Shown: one piece after another, positions 54,383 to 62,563 of the stretch
Numbering within the stretch: the stretch's first letter is position 1
Layout: every line of letters starts with the position of its first letter
Assembly: GCF_017921835.1 (NCBI RefSeq)
Contig: NZ_JAGEMN010000005.1
Coordinates: forward strand, 62,001-126,000
Origin: Sporosarcina sp. 6E9
GTDB taxonomy: Bacteria > Bacillota > Bacilli > Bacillales_A > Planococcaceae
Length of the DNA: 64,000 bases
Reading direction: 5' to 3'
Translations under genes and position numbers: made by a program
Notes under the pieces: model-generated
What the model was told of the DNA's origin: nothing
What the model saw: only the letters and a program-made list of their open reading frames with translations
The model's database searches: none

Positions 54383-55273
54383 TTACAGCATTTTATGCTC
54401 AATAATCTCAACAAAACGAGCTGCAGCTCTCGTCAGTGGAACACTTTTTAACGAACAGGCGCCGATACTCCTTTTTGGAATCTTTTCAACGAGCTCTACT
54501 TCATTCAATAAACCATTGGTTAAGTATTCCTGAGAGAATTCTTTCGTTACACAAGCTATTCCTAAATTGATTTTTGCAAACTCCAATAACAAGTCATGCG
54601 AACCTAATTCGAATTCTGGTGCTATCCGTATACCTTTTGAAAGTATAAAGTCTTCTACATATTTCCGTGAATTCGATTTCGATTCTAGAAATATTAAGGG
54701 CAACTTCACTAATTTATCGAAGCTAATGGGTTTAGATAATATACTTTTGTATTTCTCTCCACAGACAAAAACGTCGTGAACATCCGTAAAGGGTCGAAGC
54801 TCCAGCGTCGGATCATCTAATGGAAAATTACAAATGACAATATCCACTTCTCCCGCTTTTAGGATTGAAATCAATTCTAATGTCGTACCATTTTCAATTT
54901 TATATTTAATATTTGGATATCGATTGTGGAATACTTCTAAATAAGGAAGTAAATAATACCTAGAGATGGTGTCGCCAACGCCGATTCTTAATTCACCGGC
55001 GGTTAAGTTTTTGAATTCCAAAATCTTATCTTCACCAACATGCAACAGGTTAATTGCTGAATTGGCATACTCAAAGAGAAGCTGGCCTTCATGAGTGAGC
55101 GTCACACCCTTGGGCGTACGATTAAACAGACGCACGTCTAGTTCCCTTTCCAACTGCATAATCGCTTGACTGACTGCCGGTTGAGTCATATACATATCTT
55201 TAGCCGCTTCGGAAAAACTTTCACTTTTTCCGACCTGACAAAACACCTTGTATAAATCTAATTTGCTAACCAT
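54383..55273 (-). CDS. LysR family transcriptional regulator
   Basis: A 296-residue regulator: N-terminal winged helix-turn-helix (about 3-62, SESFSEAAKDMYMTQPAVSQAIMQLERELDVRLFNR, with a recognition helix QPAVSQAI) and a C-terminal substrate-binding domain (about 88-290). ATG 55273 has GGGGTG 5 bases upstream. It is transcribed divergently from the CofE-like gene at 55399 with ~125 bp between, the arrangement of a LysR regulator with its target; the effector is unknown. Confidence 0.92.
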   Translation of the reverse strand: MVSKLDLYKVFCQVGKSESFSEAAKDMYMTQPAVSQAIMQLERELDVRLFNRTPKGVTLTHEGQLLFEYANSAINLLHVGEDKILEFKNLTAGELRIGVGDTISRYYLLPYLEVFHNRYPNIKYKIENGTTLELISILKAGEVDIVICNFPLDDPTLELRPFTDVHDVFVCGEKYKSILSKPISFDKLVKLPLIFLESKSNSRKYVEDFILSKGIRIAPEFELGSHDLLLEFAKINLGIACVTKEFSQEYLTNGLLNEVELVEKIPKRSIGACSLKSVPLTRAAARFVEIIEHKML

Positions 55274-55310
55274 ATAAGCACCCCTTATACCTACCATTCG
55301 TTATATTAAT

Positions 55311-55340
55311 TTTACTTATACCATTAACCTAGTGTATATT
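55311..55340 (+). promoter_or_regulatory. Possible promoter and LysR dyad between divergent genes
   Basis: TTTACT (55311-55316) and TATATT (55335-55340), 18 bp apart, are a possible promoter of the CofE-like gene. ATAC-N12-GTAT (55318-55337) is an imperfect LysR-type inverted repeat across it. Weak by eye. Confidence 0.4.
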
Positions 55341-55398
55341 ACAAGTAGATACTTATCATAACTGACAGTGACGTTTATGTTAGTAAGGAGCGATTTGT

Positions 55399-56589
55399 GT
55401 GGAAAGAGTTGTAGGAACAGTTGCGAGAGGGCTTCGCTGCCCGATTATTAACGAAGGCGATAACATTGAAGAAATCGTTGTAGACAGCGTTTTAAAAGCT
55501 GCTGAAATTGAAAAACTAACCATTAATGATAAAGACATTGTGTCCATAACTGAATCGATTGTTGCACGTGCACAAGGGAACTATGCGACGATTGATCATA
55601 TTGCTACAGATATTCAAGCTAAATTTGAAGACGATACGATTGGCGTCATTTTCCCCATTTTGAGCCGTAACCGTTTCGGGAATTGTTTACGTGGGATTGC
55701 CAAAGGTGCGAAAAAGATTGTGTTAATGCTTAGCTATCCTTCAGATGAAGTCGGTAACCACTTAGTTGATCTTGACATGCTTGATGAAAAAGGCATCAAC
55801 CCTTGGACCGATGTGCTGACGGAAAAAGAGTTCCGTGATCTTTTCGGTATTAATAAACATGCATTTACGGGTATTGATTATATCGAGTACTATAAATCAT
55901 TAGCTGCTGAATTTGGCACTGAGTGCGAAGTCATCTTCTCCAATAAACCAGAAACGATTTTGGAATATACAAAAAGCGTTCTCGCTTGTGATATCCATTC
56001 AAGAATTCGCACAAAGAAAATCTTGAAAGCCAATGGTGCAAAAAAGGTGTACAGCCTTGATAACCTGTTAAATGAATCAATCGATGGCAGCGGTTATAAC
56101 AAAGAGTTTGGCCTTTTAGGTTCAAACACCTCAACTGATGACGGAATGAAATTATTCCCGCGTGATTGCCAACCCGTTGTCGACAATATTCAACAAATGT
56201 TAAAAGACAAAACTGGTAAAACGATAGAAGTAATGGTTTACGGAGACGGCGCATTTAAAGACCCTATCGGAAAGATTTGGGAATTAGCGGATCCAGTCGT
56301 ATCCCCTGCTTACACTGCAGGACTTGACGGGACGCCAAACGAAGTAAAACTGAAATACCTTGCAGATAATAATTTCGCTGACTTAAGAGGCGACGAGCTA
56401 AAACAAGCAATCTCGGAGTTCATCGATACCAAAAATGACGACCTTACAGATTCCAAAGAGTCTTTAGGAACAACACCTCGAAAACTAACGGATCTAATTG
56501 GTTCATTAGCTGACTTAACTTCAGGTAGCGGGGATAAAGGCACGCCGATTGTCTTCATACAAGGTTATTTCGATAACTTCACAAAATAA
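55399..56589 (+). CDS. CofE-like protein (coenzyme F420-0:L-glutamate ligase family)
   Basis: A 396-residue protein with the CofE/FbiB gamma-glutamyl ligase fold (PF01996-like): RGLRCPIINEGDNIEEIVV near 11-29, KDIVSITESIVARAQGNY near 44-60 and DMLDEKGINPW near 130. In methanogens and mycobacteria this family adds glutamate to F420-0, but no other F420 genes are in the window, and Firmicutes usually lack F420, so the true substrate is likely different. GTG start at 55399 with AAGGAG 8 bases upstream. It is divergent from a LysR regulator and has its own terminator. Confidence 0.8.
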   Translation: MERVVGTVARGLRCPIINEGDNIEEIVVDSVLKAAEIEKLTINDKDIVSITESIVARAQGNYATIDHIATDIQAKFEDDTIGVIFPILSRNRFGNCLRGIAKGAKKIVLMLSYPSDEVGNHLVDLDMLDEKGINPWTDVLTEKEFRDLFGINKHAFTGIDYIEYYKSLAAEFGTECEVIFSNKPETILEYTKSVLACDIHSRIRTKKILKANGAKKVYSLDNLLNESIDGSGYNKEFGLLGSNTSTDDGMKLFPRDCQPVVDNIQQMLKDKTGKTIEVMVYGDGAFKDPIGKIWELADPVVSPAYTAGLDGTPNEVKLKYLADNNFADLRGDELKQAISEFIDTKNDDLTDSKESLGTTPRKLTDLIGSLADLTSGSGDKGTPIVFIQGYFDNFTK

Positions 56590-56596
56590 TACATGC

Positions 56597-56639
56597 GAAA
56601 ACACCACCAACATGGAAAATTGTTGGTGGTGTTTTATTA
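56597..56639 (+). terminator. Terminator after the CofE-like gene
   Basis: ACACCACCAACA pairs perfectly with TGTTGGTGGTGT around an 8-base loop, followed by TTTATT. Confidence 0.9.
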
Positions 56640-56702
56640 TCGTTTCTCACTGTATTTACGTTAACGGATTAGCTATAGAAGACTTGTATTTCCTTTTATC
56701 GC

Positions 56703-57320
56703 TTACTTTATGACTTCAATAAAATGTTTTAATATCCGAGCCGTTAGCCCCCAGATTGTGTACTGCTCATAGTCAAAGAACCATTCTTCAATTGAATGCG
56801 TTCTCCATTGATATTCGGCACCATTCGCTATCTTTTCAAAGGGAAAGTTTGCTGAAGGTACAGGTTCAACAGATACCGAATGCATATAAGGCTCATAATT
56901 CAATAGCCATTCGACCGGAACAGTAAATACCTCTTCAACCTCATCTGTGTTATAAGAAGGAATAATTTGATCATAATCTATGATAGCGACAAATGGATAG
57001 ACAACAAATGTCGGGGAGGCAATATAAGGGCTTAACCCGCGTGTATGCGAGACCGTCTTCGGGTCTATCCCCAACTCTTCATGCGTTTCCCGCAAAGCAG
57101 CCGCTAAAGGAGTTGGATCCGAGGCGTCAATCCGACCACCTGGAAAACTAATGTCGCCAGGTTGCCTTCTCATTGTGGCTGAACGCACTTCGAAAAGAAT
57201 ATGCCATTCCCCGTTCACTTCAACTAATGGTATTAAAACAGCTGAACGGAAAGCAGTGTCCTCCCCTATAAATAGAGGCTGACCTTTGTTCAGCTGGTTT
57301 TTCAGTTTATCTAAGAACAA
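56703..57320 (-). CDS. Nudix hydrolase, CoA pyrophosphatase (NudL-like)
   Basis: A 205-residue enzyme likely cutting CoA to 4'-phosphopantetheine and 3',5'-ADP. The UPF0035 motif RRQPGDISFPGGRID at about 52-66 and the Nudix box GGRIDASDPTPLAAALRETHEELG at about 62-85 (with RETHEELG metal ligands) are intact. TTG start with GGAG 6 bases upstream. Monocistronic, minus strand, convergent with the CofE-like gene. Confidence 0.88.
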   Translation of the reverse strand: MFLDKLKNQLNKGQPLFIGEDTAFRSAVLIPLVEVNGEWHILFEVRSATMRRQPGDISFPGGRIDASDPTPLAAALRETHEELGIDPKTVSHTRGLSPYIASPTFVVYPFVAIIDYDQIIPSYNTDEVEEVFTVPVEWLLNYEPYMHSVSVEPVPSANFPFEKIANGAEYQWRTHSIEEWFFDYEQYTIWGLTARILKHFIEVIK

Positions 57321-57418
57321 AGAATTCTCCTCATTTCAATGATTATATTAGTAATAGCGTATCACTAATTATGAGTGAAGAAGAATAGAATTGTAGACAA
57401 AAATTCATCTTCTTTAAA

Positions 57419-57934
57419 TCAATCCCGGTAGCGCATTGCCAATCCCTTCAAGAAATTTCTGGCATACCGATCGCCGCATTCCTTGTAATTTCGGTGCCCT
57501 TCTTTTCTGAGTACAGCACTCAATTCGCTATTGGACAGAATGGTTCCTGTGTCACTTAAGATATCAAGCATATCTTCACTGGTAAGTGTAAGTGCAATTT
57601 TTACTTTCTTTAACAGGATATTATTCACGTTTCGATCATTCATTGTCATTGGAACTGGTTTTTCAGAATCAGATGCCCCTCTTTTAAATGTGATTAAACC
57701 ATTTAAAAAGGATTCTAACATGTTGTTATCGAGTTTTTTCTTATAGTCATTCGCCTGGAATTCCTCTTCATCTACTTCATGACCATCTTTTTTTACTTTG
57801 GATAAAATCGCTTGAATATCATCTTTTGCGATTTCAATACCGCCCAATCCAAAAATCTCAACCATTTCAGCATCTTTTAGATTCAATGCATAGCGCAATC
57901 TAGTTAAAATATCATTATTATTCATTTTTATCAT
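57419..57934 (-). CDS. DUF1456 family protein (YehS-like)
   Basis: A 171-residue helical protein built of two repeats of about 70 residues (about 8-75 and 95-165) with N-D-I-L-x-R-L-R-Y-A-L-N and the equivalent N-N-I-L-L-K-K-V-K-I-A-L. YehS/DUF1456 is conserved in bacteria but has no established role. ATG 57934 has AAAGG 5 bases upstream. It follows the DUF4317 gene by about 50 bp on the same strand. Confidence 0.88.
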   Translation of the reverse strand: MIKMNNNDILTRLRYALNLKDAEMVEIFGLGGIEIAKDDIQAILSKVKKDGHEVDEEEFQANDYKKKLDNNMLESFLNGLITFKRGASDSEKPVPMTMNDRNVNNILLKKVKIALTLTSEDMLDILSDTGTILSNSELSAVLRKEGHRNYKECGDRYARNFLKGLAMRYRD

Positions 57935-57980
57935 CAAAACCTTTCTGATTTATATTTGTAATAAGGTAATTATCGTTAAA

Positions 57981-59171
57981 CTACTCCAGCAGCTCTTCTG
58001 AAAGTAGCGTAAACCCTTCAATCATCGTATCTTCTTCTACCTCAATCAATAAGCAGCGCTTACCATTGACATTGACCTGTCTGACATATCTCAAATCCTG
58101 CGGGCTAATGGCGATATTTGCGACTTTCGTTTGGATTTTAATCGATTTCGACGTATAACTCGGAACAACGTGGCTTGCTTTCAGTTCGTATGTTTCATCT
58201 TCAATCACTTGTTGGAAAGCTCTTTCCACTTTTTCCGAATTCACTTCTTCCACACCGCTCGCCTTCAGCACCCGGGTAACCTCTACCGTATCCAAAGTAG
58301 GAATGCTTTCCCCTACCTCTTCATCGTCTTCCACCTCCAACATGCGTTGGATTTCATCATACACACCTGCCAGAGTTTTTGTATCCATCTCATCACCAAC
58401 AACCGATTTCACAATTTCTTCAAAAACAGCTTTATCATCGTCGGCTGTCATGATTTCTTCCCCGTTCAGCACATTCTCAATAAATTGGTAATCCGGCTTA
58501 TTCGCTTTACCAGCAGCATAAAGGATGTGATTAACATCTGCCGCGTTATCTGTGAAGCAGGGGAACAAGAATCCGCCAATTGGCGACGTTAAGTTGACGA
58601 CCGGATCAAGCATCGTAGGCGACCTAAATTCCTTCTCGGTGAAATCAAATACCAGTGACCGTTTCGGCAATACAGTCTGGTTCATACTACAAAGGATAAA
58701 AGGCGTGGTGTACACTTCATCCCGATCAGCCACTTCCCTTTCATCACTACGGCGTTTCGTTGGTTTGAAGTAGTCCCCGCGAATGAAAGTAATCACCACG
58801 TCCTTTTCATATTGAACGTCTTCGAACATCTTTTCAGCGATTCGTTGCATAGCCGCTTTCCATTCTTCTACATCTTTCGAATGGAGGCTTTCATATAAAA
58901 GCTGCTGTGTATGATCTGTTTGCTCTTCCTCTGGACGCTTGAACTTCACCTCAAACAGTTTCACACCCAATTTCCCGCCTAAGACCTTTTTAAAGTTTGT
59001 AAGAAATAACTCCTGCTGCTCCATATCCAATAGAGAAAATGACTGACTTTCCTCATGATAGATTTCACTGCTTTCCTGCCTAATATACACCTTGTAAATA
59101 TCCGCGATTTTTAGTAAATCATTGTCTAACTTAAACTGCTTGCGAATCGCAGCAATATCCTTCTTGTTCAT
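57981..59171 (-). CDS. DUF4317 family protein
   Basis: A 396-residue cytoplasmic protein of the DUF4317 family found in Firmicutes; function not known. Blocks visible: MNKKDIAAIRKQFK at the start, RGDYFKPTKRRSDER near 145, CSMNQTVLPKRSLVFDF near 175 and SPIGGFLFPCFTDNAADVNHILY near 208. A very acidic middle (VEDDEEVGES near 285) follows. ATG 59171 is chosen because the upstream TTG overlaps the ribosome site. Likely transcribed with the DUF1456 gene. Confidence 0.85.
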   Translation of the reverse strand: MNKKDIAAIRKQFKLDNDLLKIADIYKVYIRQESSEIYHEESQSFSLLDMEQQELFLTNFKKVLGGKLGVKLFEVKFKRPEEEQTDHTQQLLYESLHSKDVEEWKAAMQRIAEKMFEDVQYEKDVVITFIRGDYFKPTKRRSDEREVADRDEVYTTPFILCSMNQTVLPKRSLVFDFTEKEFRSPTMLDPVVNLTSPIGGFLFPCFTDNAADVNHILYAAGKANKPDYQFIENVLNGEEIMTADDDKAVFEEIVKSVVGDEMDTKTLAGVYDEIQRMLEVEDDEEVGESIPTLDTVEVTRVLKASGVEEVNSEKVERAFQQVIEDETYELKASHVVPSYTSKSIKIQTKVANIAISPQDLRYVRQVNVNGKRCLLIEVEEDTMIEGFTLLSEELLE

Positions 59172-59407
59172 ATATAATTCCAACTCCCATACTAGAATGA
59201 GTAGCCATATTGACTATAAAATCAAAAAGAGCATCCAAAGCTACTCTTTCACTTTAGACGTTCCTTTATTATAGCAATGTTTTTTAATGATGACAGGAAC
59301 ACAGTCCATTTCGAATAATGATTTCTGGGAATACACGGAAATCACCTCAGGGCTCGTCTAAAAACATAACTACTTGAATTCTAAAATATTGATCAAAAAT
59401 GAACACT
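59172..59407. other. Gap between the DUF4317 gene and the Rex boxes
   Basis: A/T-rich DNA with one weak hairpin near 59229-59253 (AAAGAG...CTCTTT). No ORF, repeat or clear promoter beyond the Rex sites was found. Confidence 0.5.
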
Positions 59408-59447
59408 TTGTGAAACATTTCACAAACCCTTGTGAAGTATTTCACAA
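59408..59447 (+). promoter_or_regulatory. Two tandem Rex operators
   Basis: TTGTGAA-ACAT-TTCACAA (59408-59425) and TTGTGAA-GTAT-TTCACAA (59430-59447) are both perfect 18-bp Rex boxes, centre to centre 22 bp, about two helical turns. Rex represses when NADH is low, so the downstream genes would be induced when NADH/NAD+ rises (oxygen limitation). A promoter must lie close by. Confidence 0.92.
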
Positions 59448-59490
59448 GGTGTTATGTTTTAGATAGCCAAACAAGAGGAGTTGAACATCT

Positions 59491-60555
59491 ATGGAAAAAG
59501 TCAACGTAAAGGAATTTATTAATAAAGTATTAGCAGGCGTTGCGATGGGAATAGTTGTTGGCTTAATTCCCAACGCTATATTAGGTGAATTGTTTAAATA
59601 CCTATCCCAATACCATGAAATATTTGCTACCTTGCAAAGTGTTGTTGTGGGTATCCAATTCACAGTACCGGTAATTGTCGGGGTACTAATAGCTATCCAA
59701 TTTAAAATGAACCCGCTTCAAACAGTTATTGTAGGTACTGCAGCATTCGTTGGTAGTGGGGCAGCCAGCTTCCAAGAAAACATGTGGGTTTTAACTGGTA
59801 TCGGGGATTTGATTAATACGATGATTACAGCCAGTATTGCTGTACTAATTATTCTCCTTATTAAAGATAAACTCCAAAGTCTAACGATTATCTTTCTACC
59901 CATTATTGCCGGAGGTATTGCAGGTTTTATAGGAATTTTATTGCTACCATATGTGCAATTACTTACCACAGGAATCGGACATGTCATTAATAGTTTTACA
60001 ACTTTACAACCATTAGTCATGTATATTCTCATTGCAGTAGCGTTCAGCGTTTTGATTGTTTCTCCAATTTCAACCGTAGCTATTTCCATGGCCATTGGAC
60101 TTTCGGGTTTAGCTGCCGGTGCTGCGAACATTGGTATTGCCGCGGCAGCATGCATGCTTGTTATTGGAACGGTAAGGGTTAATAATAGCGGCGTTCCGAT
60201 TGCTGTCTTTTTAGGGGCTATGAAAATGATGATGCCAAACTTATTAAGACATCCAATCATTACAGTACCAATTGGATTAACGGCGGTAGTGACAGCTATT
60301 ACCGCAAACTTTTTTGGAATCCAAGGTACAAAGGAGTCTGCAGGATTTGGTTTTTCCGGTTTAGTTGGCCCGATCAATGCGATTAAATTTATGGAAGGTA
60401 GCATGTTAGGGAATGTTTTCACCTTAGCCACTGTTTATTTTATCCTACCGTTTGTCGCTGCGTTTATTATTCATCATTTATGTACAAAAGTTTTCAAGCT
60501 TTACGATCCTTCAGTATTTAAATTTATTACAGAAGAAAGTGGGAATGAAAAATGA
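59491..60555 (+). CDS. PTS_EIIC_2-type permease
   Basis: Ten-helix membrane protein of 354 residues in the PTS-IIC_2 family, which lacks IIA and IIB domains. Features include GIVVGLIPNAILGELFKYL near 20-38, VGTAAFVGSGAASFQ near 82-96, NNSGVPIAVFLGAMKMMMPNLLRHPI near 230-255 and a final FVAAFIIHHLCTKVF. No PTS enzymes are encoded nearby. It overlaps the D-lactate dehydrogenase gene by four bases (ATGA) and is Rex-controlled, so a role in organic acid, perhaps lactate, transport is plausible but unproven. ATG follows GAGGAG. Confidence 0.85.
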   Translation: MEKVNVKEFINKVLAGVAMGIVVGLIPNAILGELFKYLSQYHEIFATLQSVVVGIQFTVPVIVGVLIAIQFKMNPLQTVIVGTAAFVGSGAASFQENMWVLTGIGDLINTMITASIAVLIILLIKDKLQSLTIIFLPIIAGGIAGFIGILLLPYVQLLTTGIGHVINSFTTLQPLVMYILIAVAFSVLIVSPISTVAISMAIGLSGLAAGAANIGIAAAACMLVIGTVRVNNSGVPIAVFLGAMKMMMPNLLRHPIITVPIGLTAVVTAITANFFGIQGTKESAGFGFSGLVGPINAIKFMEGSMLGNVFTLATVYFILPFVAAFIIHHLCTKVFKLYDPSVFKFITEESGNEK

Positions 60556-61547
60556 AAAAAATAATGATGTTTACTATTCGGGAACATGAAAGAGAAGCTG
60601 CAAAAGCTTGGGCAAAAAACAACCAAGTAGAAGTTACATTGTCTGAGGATGTATTAAACATGGAGACCGTTGAACAATTAAAAGGATACGACGGTGTTAC
60701 TACACAACAAACAGGGAAATTAGATGATCGTATTTATGAAAGGTTAAATGAGTTAGGAATAAAGCAGATTGCCCAACGAAGCGCGGGATATGATATGTAC
60801 AATCTTGAAAAAGCATCAAAAAATAACATTATTATCTCCAACGTACCGAGCTATTCACCAAACTCCATAGCAGAGTATGCTGTAACATCAGCTTTACAAC
60901 TTGTGCGTAAAACCCATTTAATAGAACAAAAGGTTATGAAGAGAGACTTTAGATGGCAAGTTCCTATTATGGCGAAAGAGATTAAAAGCCTAGAAGTGGC
61001 CATTATTGGTACGGGGCAAATCGGCCAAATAACAGCGAAAATCTTTAATGGTTTTGGTTCTAAAGTTGTCGGCTACGATTTATATCCAAACGAACAAGCG
61101 AAGCAATACCTTGAATATAAGGAAAGTATTGAAGAGGCAGTTGCAAATGCAGACATCGTTTCCATTCATATGCCTGCGACAGCGGATAATCATCATTTAT
61201 TTAACGAAGTATTATTTAATCAATTTAAAGACGGTGCAGTCTTTATCAATACGGCAAGGGGTTCCATTGTAGATACAAAGGCGCTACTTCAAGCATTGGA
61301 TAGCGGTAAGCTTTCTGGGGCTGCGTTAGATACGTACGAAAATGAGAGCACCTATTTCCCCAAAGATTTCCGTGACAAAGAAATTTCTGATCCGATACTA
61401 GAGGAATTAATGATGCGCCAAGATGTTATCTTAACACCACATATCGCTTTTTATACGGATATCGCAGTTAAAAACTTGGTGGAAGGCGGACTAGATGCAT
61501 CCCTATCCGTAATAAATACTGGTACGTATGAAACAAGGGTGAACTAA
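60552..61547 (+). CDS. ldhD: D-lactate dehydrogenase (D-2-hydroxyacid dehydrogenase)
   Basis: NAD-dependent D-LDH reducing pyruvate to D-lactate and regenerating NAD+. 331 residues: outer substrate domain about 1-100 and 300-331, Rossmann domain about 100-295. NAD motif is GTGQIGQ near 152, catalytic Arg in INTARGSIVD near 235, Glu in DTYENE near 264 and His in LTPHIAFYT near 296, the D-LDH signature. Cotranscribed with the permease gene behind two Rex boxes, so it is a fermentation gene induced by high NADH. Confidence 0.93.
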   Translation: MKKIMMFTIREHEREAAKAWAKNNQVEVTLSEDVLNMETVEQLKGYDGVTTQQTGKLDDRIYERLNELGIKQIAQRSAGYDMYNLEKASKNNIIISNVPSYSPNSIAEYAVTSALQLVRKTHLIEQKVMKRDFRWQVPIMAKEIKSLEVAIIGTGQIGQITAKIFNGFGSKVVGYDLYPNEQAKQYLEYKESIEEAVANADIVSIHMPATADNHHLFNEVLFNQFKDGAVFINTARGSIVDTKALLQALDSGKLSGAALDTYENESTYFPKDFRDKEISDPILEELMMRQDVILTPHIAFYTDIAVKNLVEGGLDASLSVINTGTYETRVN

Positions 61548-61576
61548 AAAGGTTATGCTCTCCTCGATGATTTAAA

Positions 61577-61625
61577 CCCCCGATAAGTGGACACTTTAAA
61601 AAGTTGACCCAATCGGGGGTTTTTC
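61577..61625 (+). terminator. Terminator after the D-LDH gene
   Basis: CCCCCGAT (61577-61584) pairs with ATCGGGGG (61612-61619), followed by TTTTTCTG; an inner ACTTT/AAAGT pair extends the stem. Confidence 0.88.
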
Positions 61626-61691
61626 TGTTAAGAAAACTTATATACTTTTAAAAAAACTTGGAATTACCGCCGCATTTCAACATGCTTGGCC

Positions 61692-62171
61692 CTATTTATG
61701 ATAAGGTTCATTTTTCATAATTTTAAACGCCCGATACACCTGCTCCATCAAAATCAGTTTCATCAGTTGATGCGGAAAAGTCATTTTCGAAAACGACAAG
61801 AGTTCGTCTGATCTACTATAAATAGACTCATGCAAACCGAGTGATCCACCGATAATAAACGAAACCTTACTTCGACCATATGTCGCAAGTGATTCTAATC
61901 CGGCCGCCAACTCTTCCGAAGACTTCATCTTCCCTTCAATTGCCAGCGCAATGACATAATCATTATCACCGATTTTAGCCAGCAGTCGTTCAGCCTCATT
62001 TTTCTTTACAATTTCCATATCTGCTTCACTTAATGTTTCGGGAGCTTTTTCGTCAGCCACCTCAACAATATTTATTTTGGCATAAGGTTTTAACCTTTTA
62101 CTAAATTCTTCAATACCCATTTTCATATATTTATCTTTTACCTTGCCCACAGTCGCAATCGTGATGTTCAT
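61692..62171 (-). CDS. rlmH: 23S rRNA (pseudouridine1915-N3)-methyltransferase RlmH
   Basis: SPOUT methyltransferase acting on Psi1915 of 23S rRNA helix 69. 159 residues; the SAM-binding knot is at [13 protein letters not shown] near 100-113 and the C-terminal [30 protein letters not shown] is diagnostic. In Bacillales this gene lies next to htrA near the origin, as here. AAGGGTGG upstream of ATG 62171. Confidence 0.97.
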   Translation of the reverse strand: MNITIATVGKVKDKYMKMGIEEFSKRLKPYAKINIVEVADEKAPETLSEADMEIVKKNEAERLLAKIGDNDYVIALAIEGKMKSSEELAAGLESLATYGRSKVSFIIGGSLGLHESIYSRSDELLSFSKMTFPHQLMKLILMEQVYRAFKIMKNEPYHK

Positions 62172-62250
62172 AAGTTATCCACCCTTTTTTTATCGTTACA
62201 AACACATCTTATGCACATATCCACAGAAGTTATCTACATATTGTGTCCGA

Positions 62251-62415
62251 CTATTTGTTCGCCACAACATACAATGCAGACTCATTACAGTATGTACACT
62301 TTGTGGATAACTTCTCGGATTCCGGTACCGCTTTCATTACCGGATAAACTTCTTCTTTTTCAATTAATTCGTCAAGTGCTTGATCTATATGCATTTGACA
62401 GCTATAAATTTTCAT
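62251..62415 (-). CDS. CxxH/CxxC small protein
   Basis: A 54-residue protein not usually annotated because of its size. It has CQMH (CxxH) at about residues 6-9 and CTYC (CxxC) at about 41-44, which match the short CxxH/CxxC protein family conserved between htrA and rlmH in Bacillales; such spacing suggests a single zinc site. ATG at 62415 has AGTAGGG some 7 bases upstream. Codon and position support expression; function not known. Confidence 0.8.
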   Translation of the reverse strand: MKIYSCQMHIDQALDELIEKEEVYPVMKAVPESEKLSTKCTYCNESALYVVANK

Positions 62416-62496
62416 TAATAACCCTACTTTCGTTCATTTTCTTTTAAACATACTTATTCACAAATTCTGAGAACTATCCACAACTGTGAGAATTGA

Positions 62497-62545
62497 CAAA
62501 TAAATAAGCGGAACAGCCATCATTTTCGCTACTCCGCCTATTTGT
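62497..62545 (-). terminator. Terminator after htrA
   Basis: GGCGGA and TAGC pair with GCTgTTCCGC across a loop; the minus strand then reads TTATTTATTTG. Imperfect but in place just after the stop at 62564. Confidence 0.7.
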
Positions 62546-62563
62546 GGATAAGTTATTTAACCT

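Noticed and set aside
61577..61625. Insertion-sequence end near the D-LDH terminator (GTGGACACTTT...)
   Set aside because: No inverted partner or transposase nearby; the bases are explained by the terminator stem and loop.
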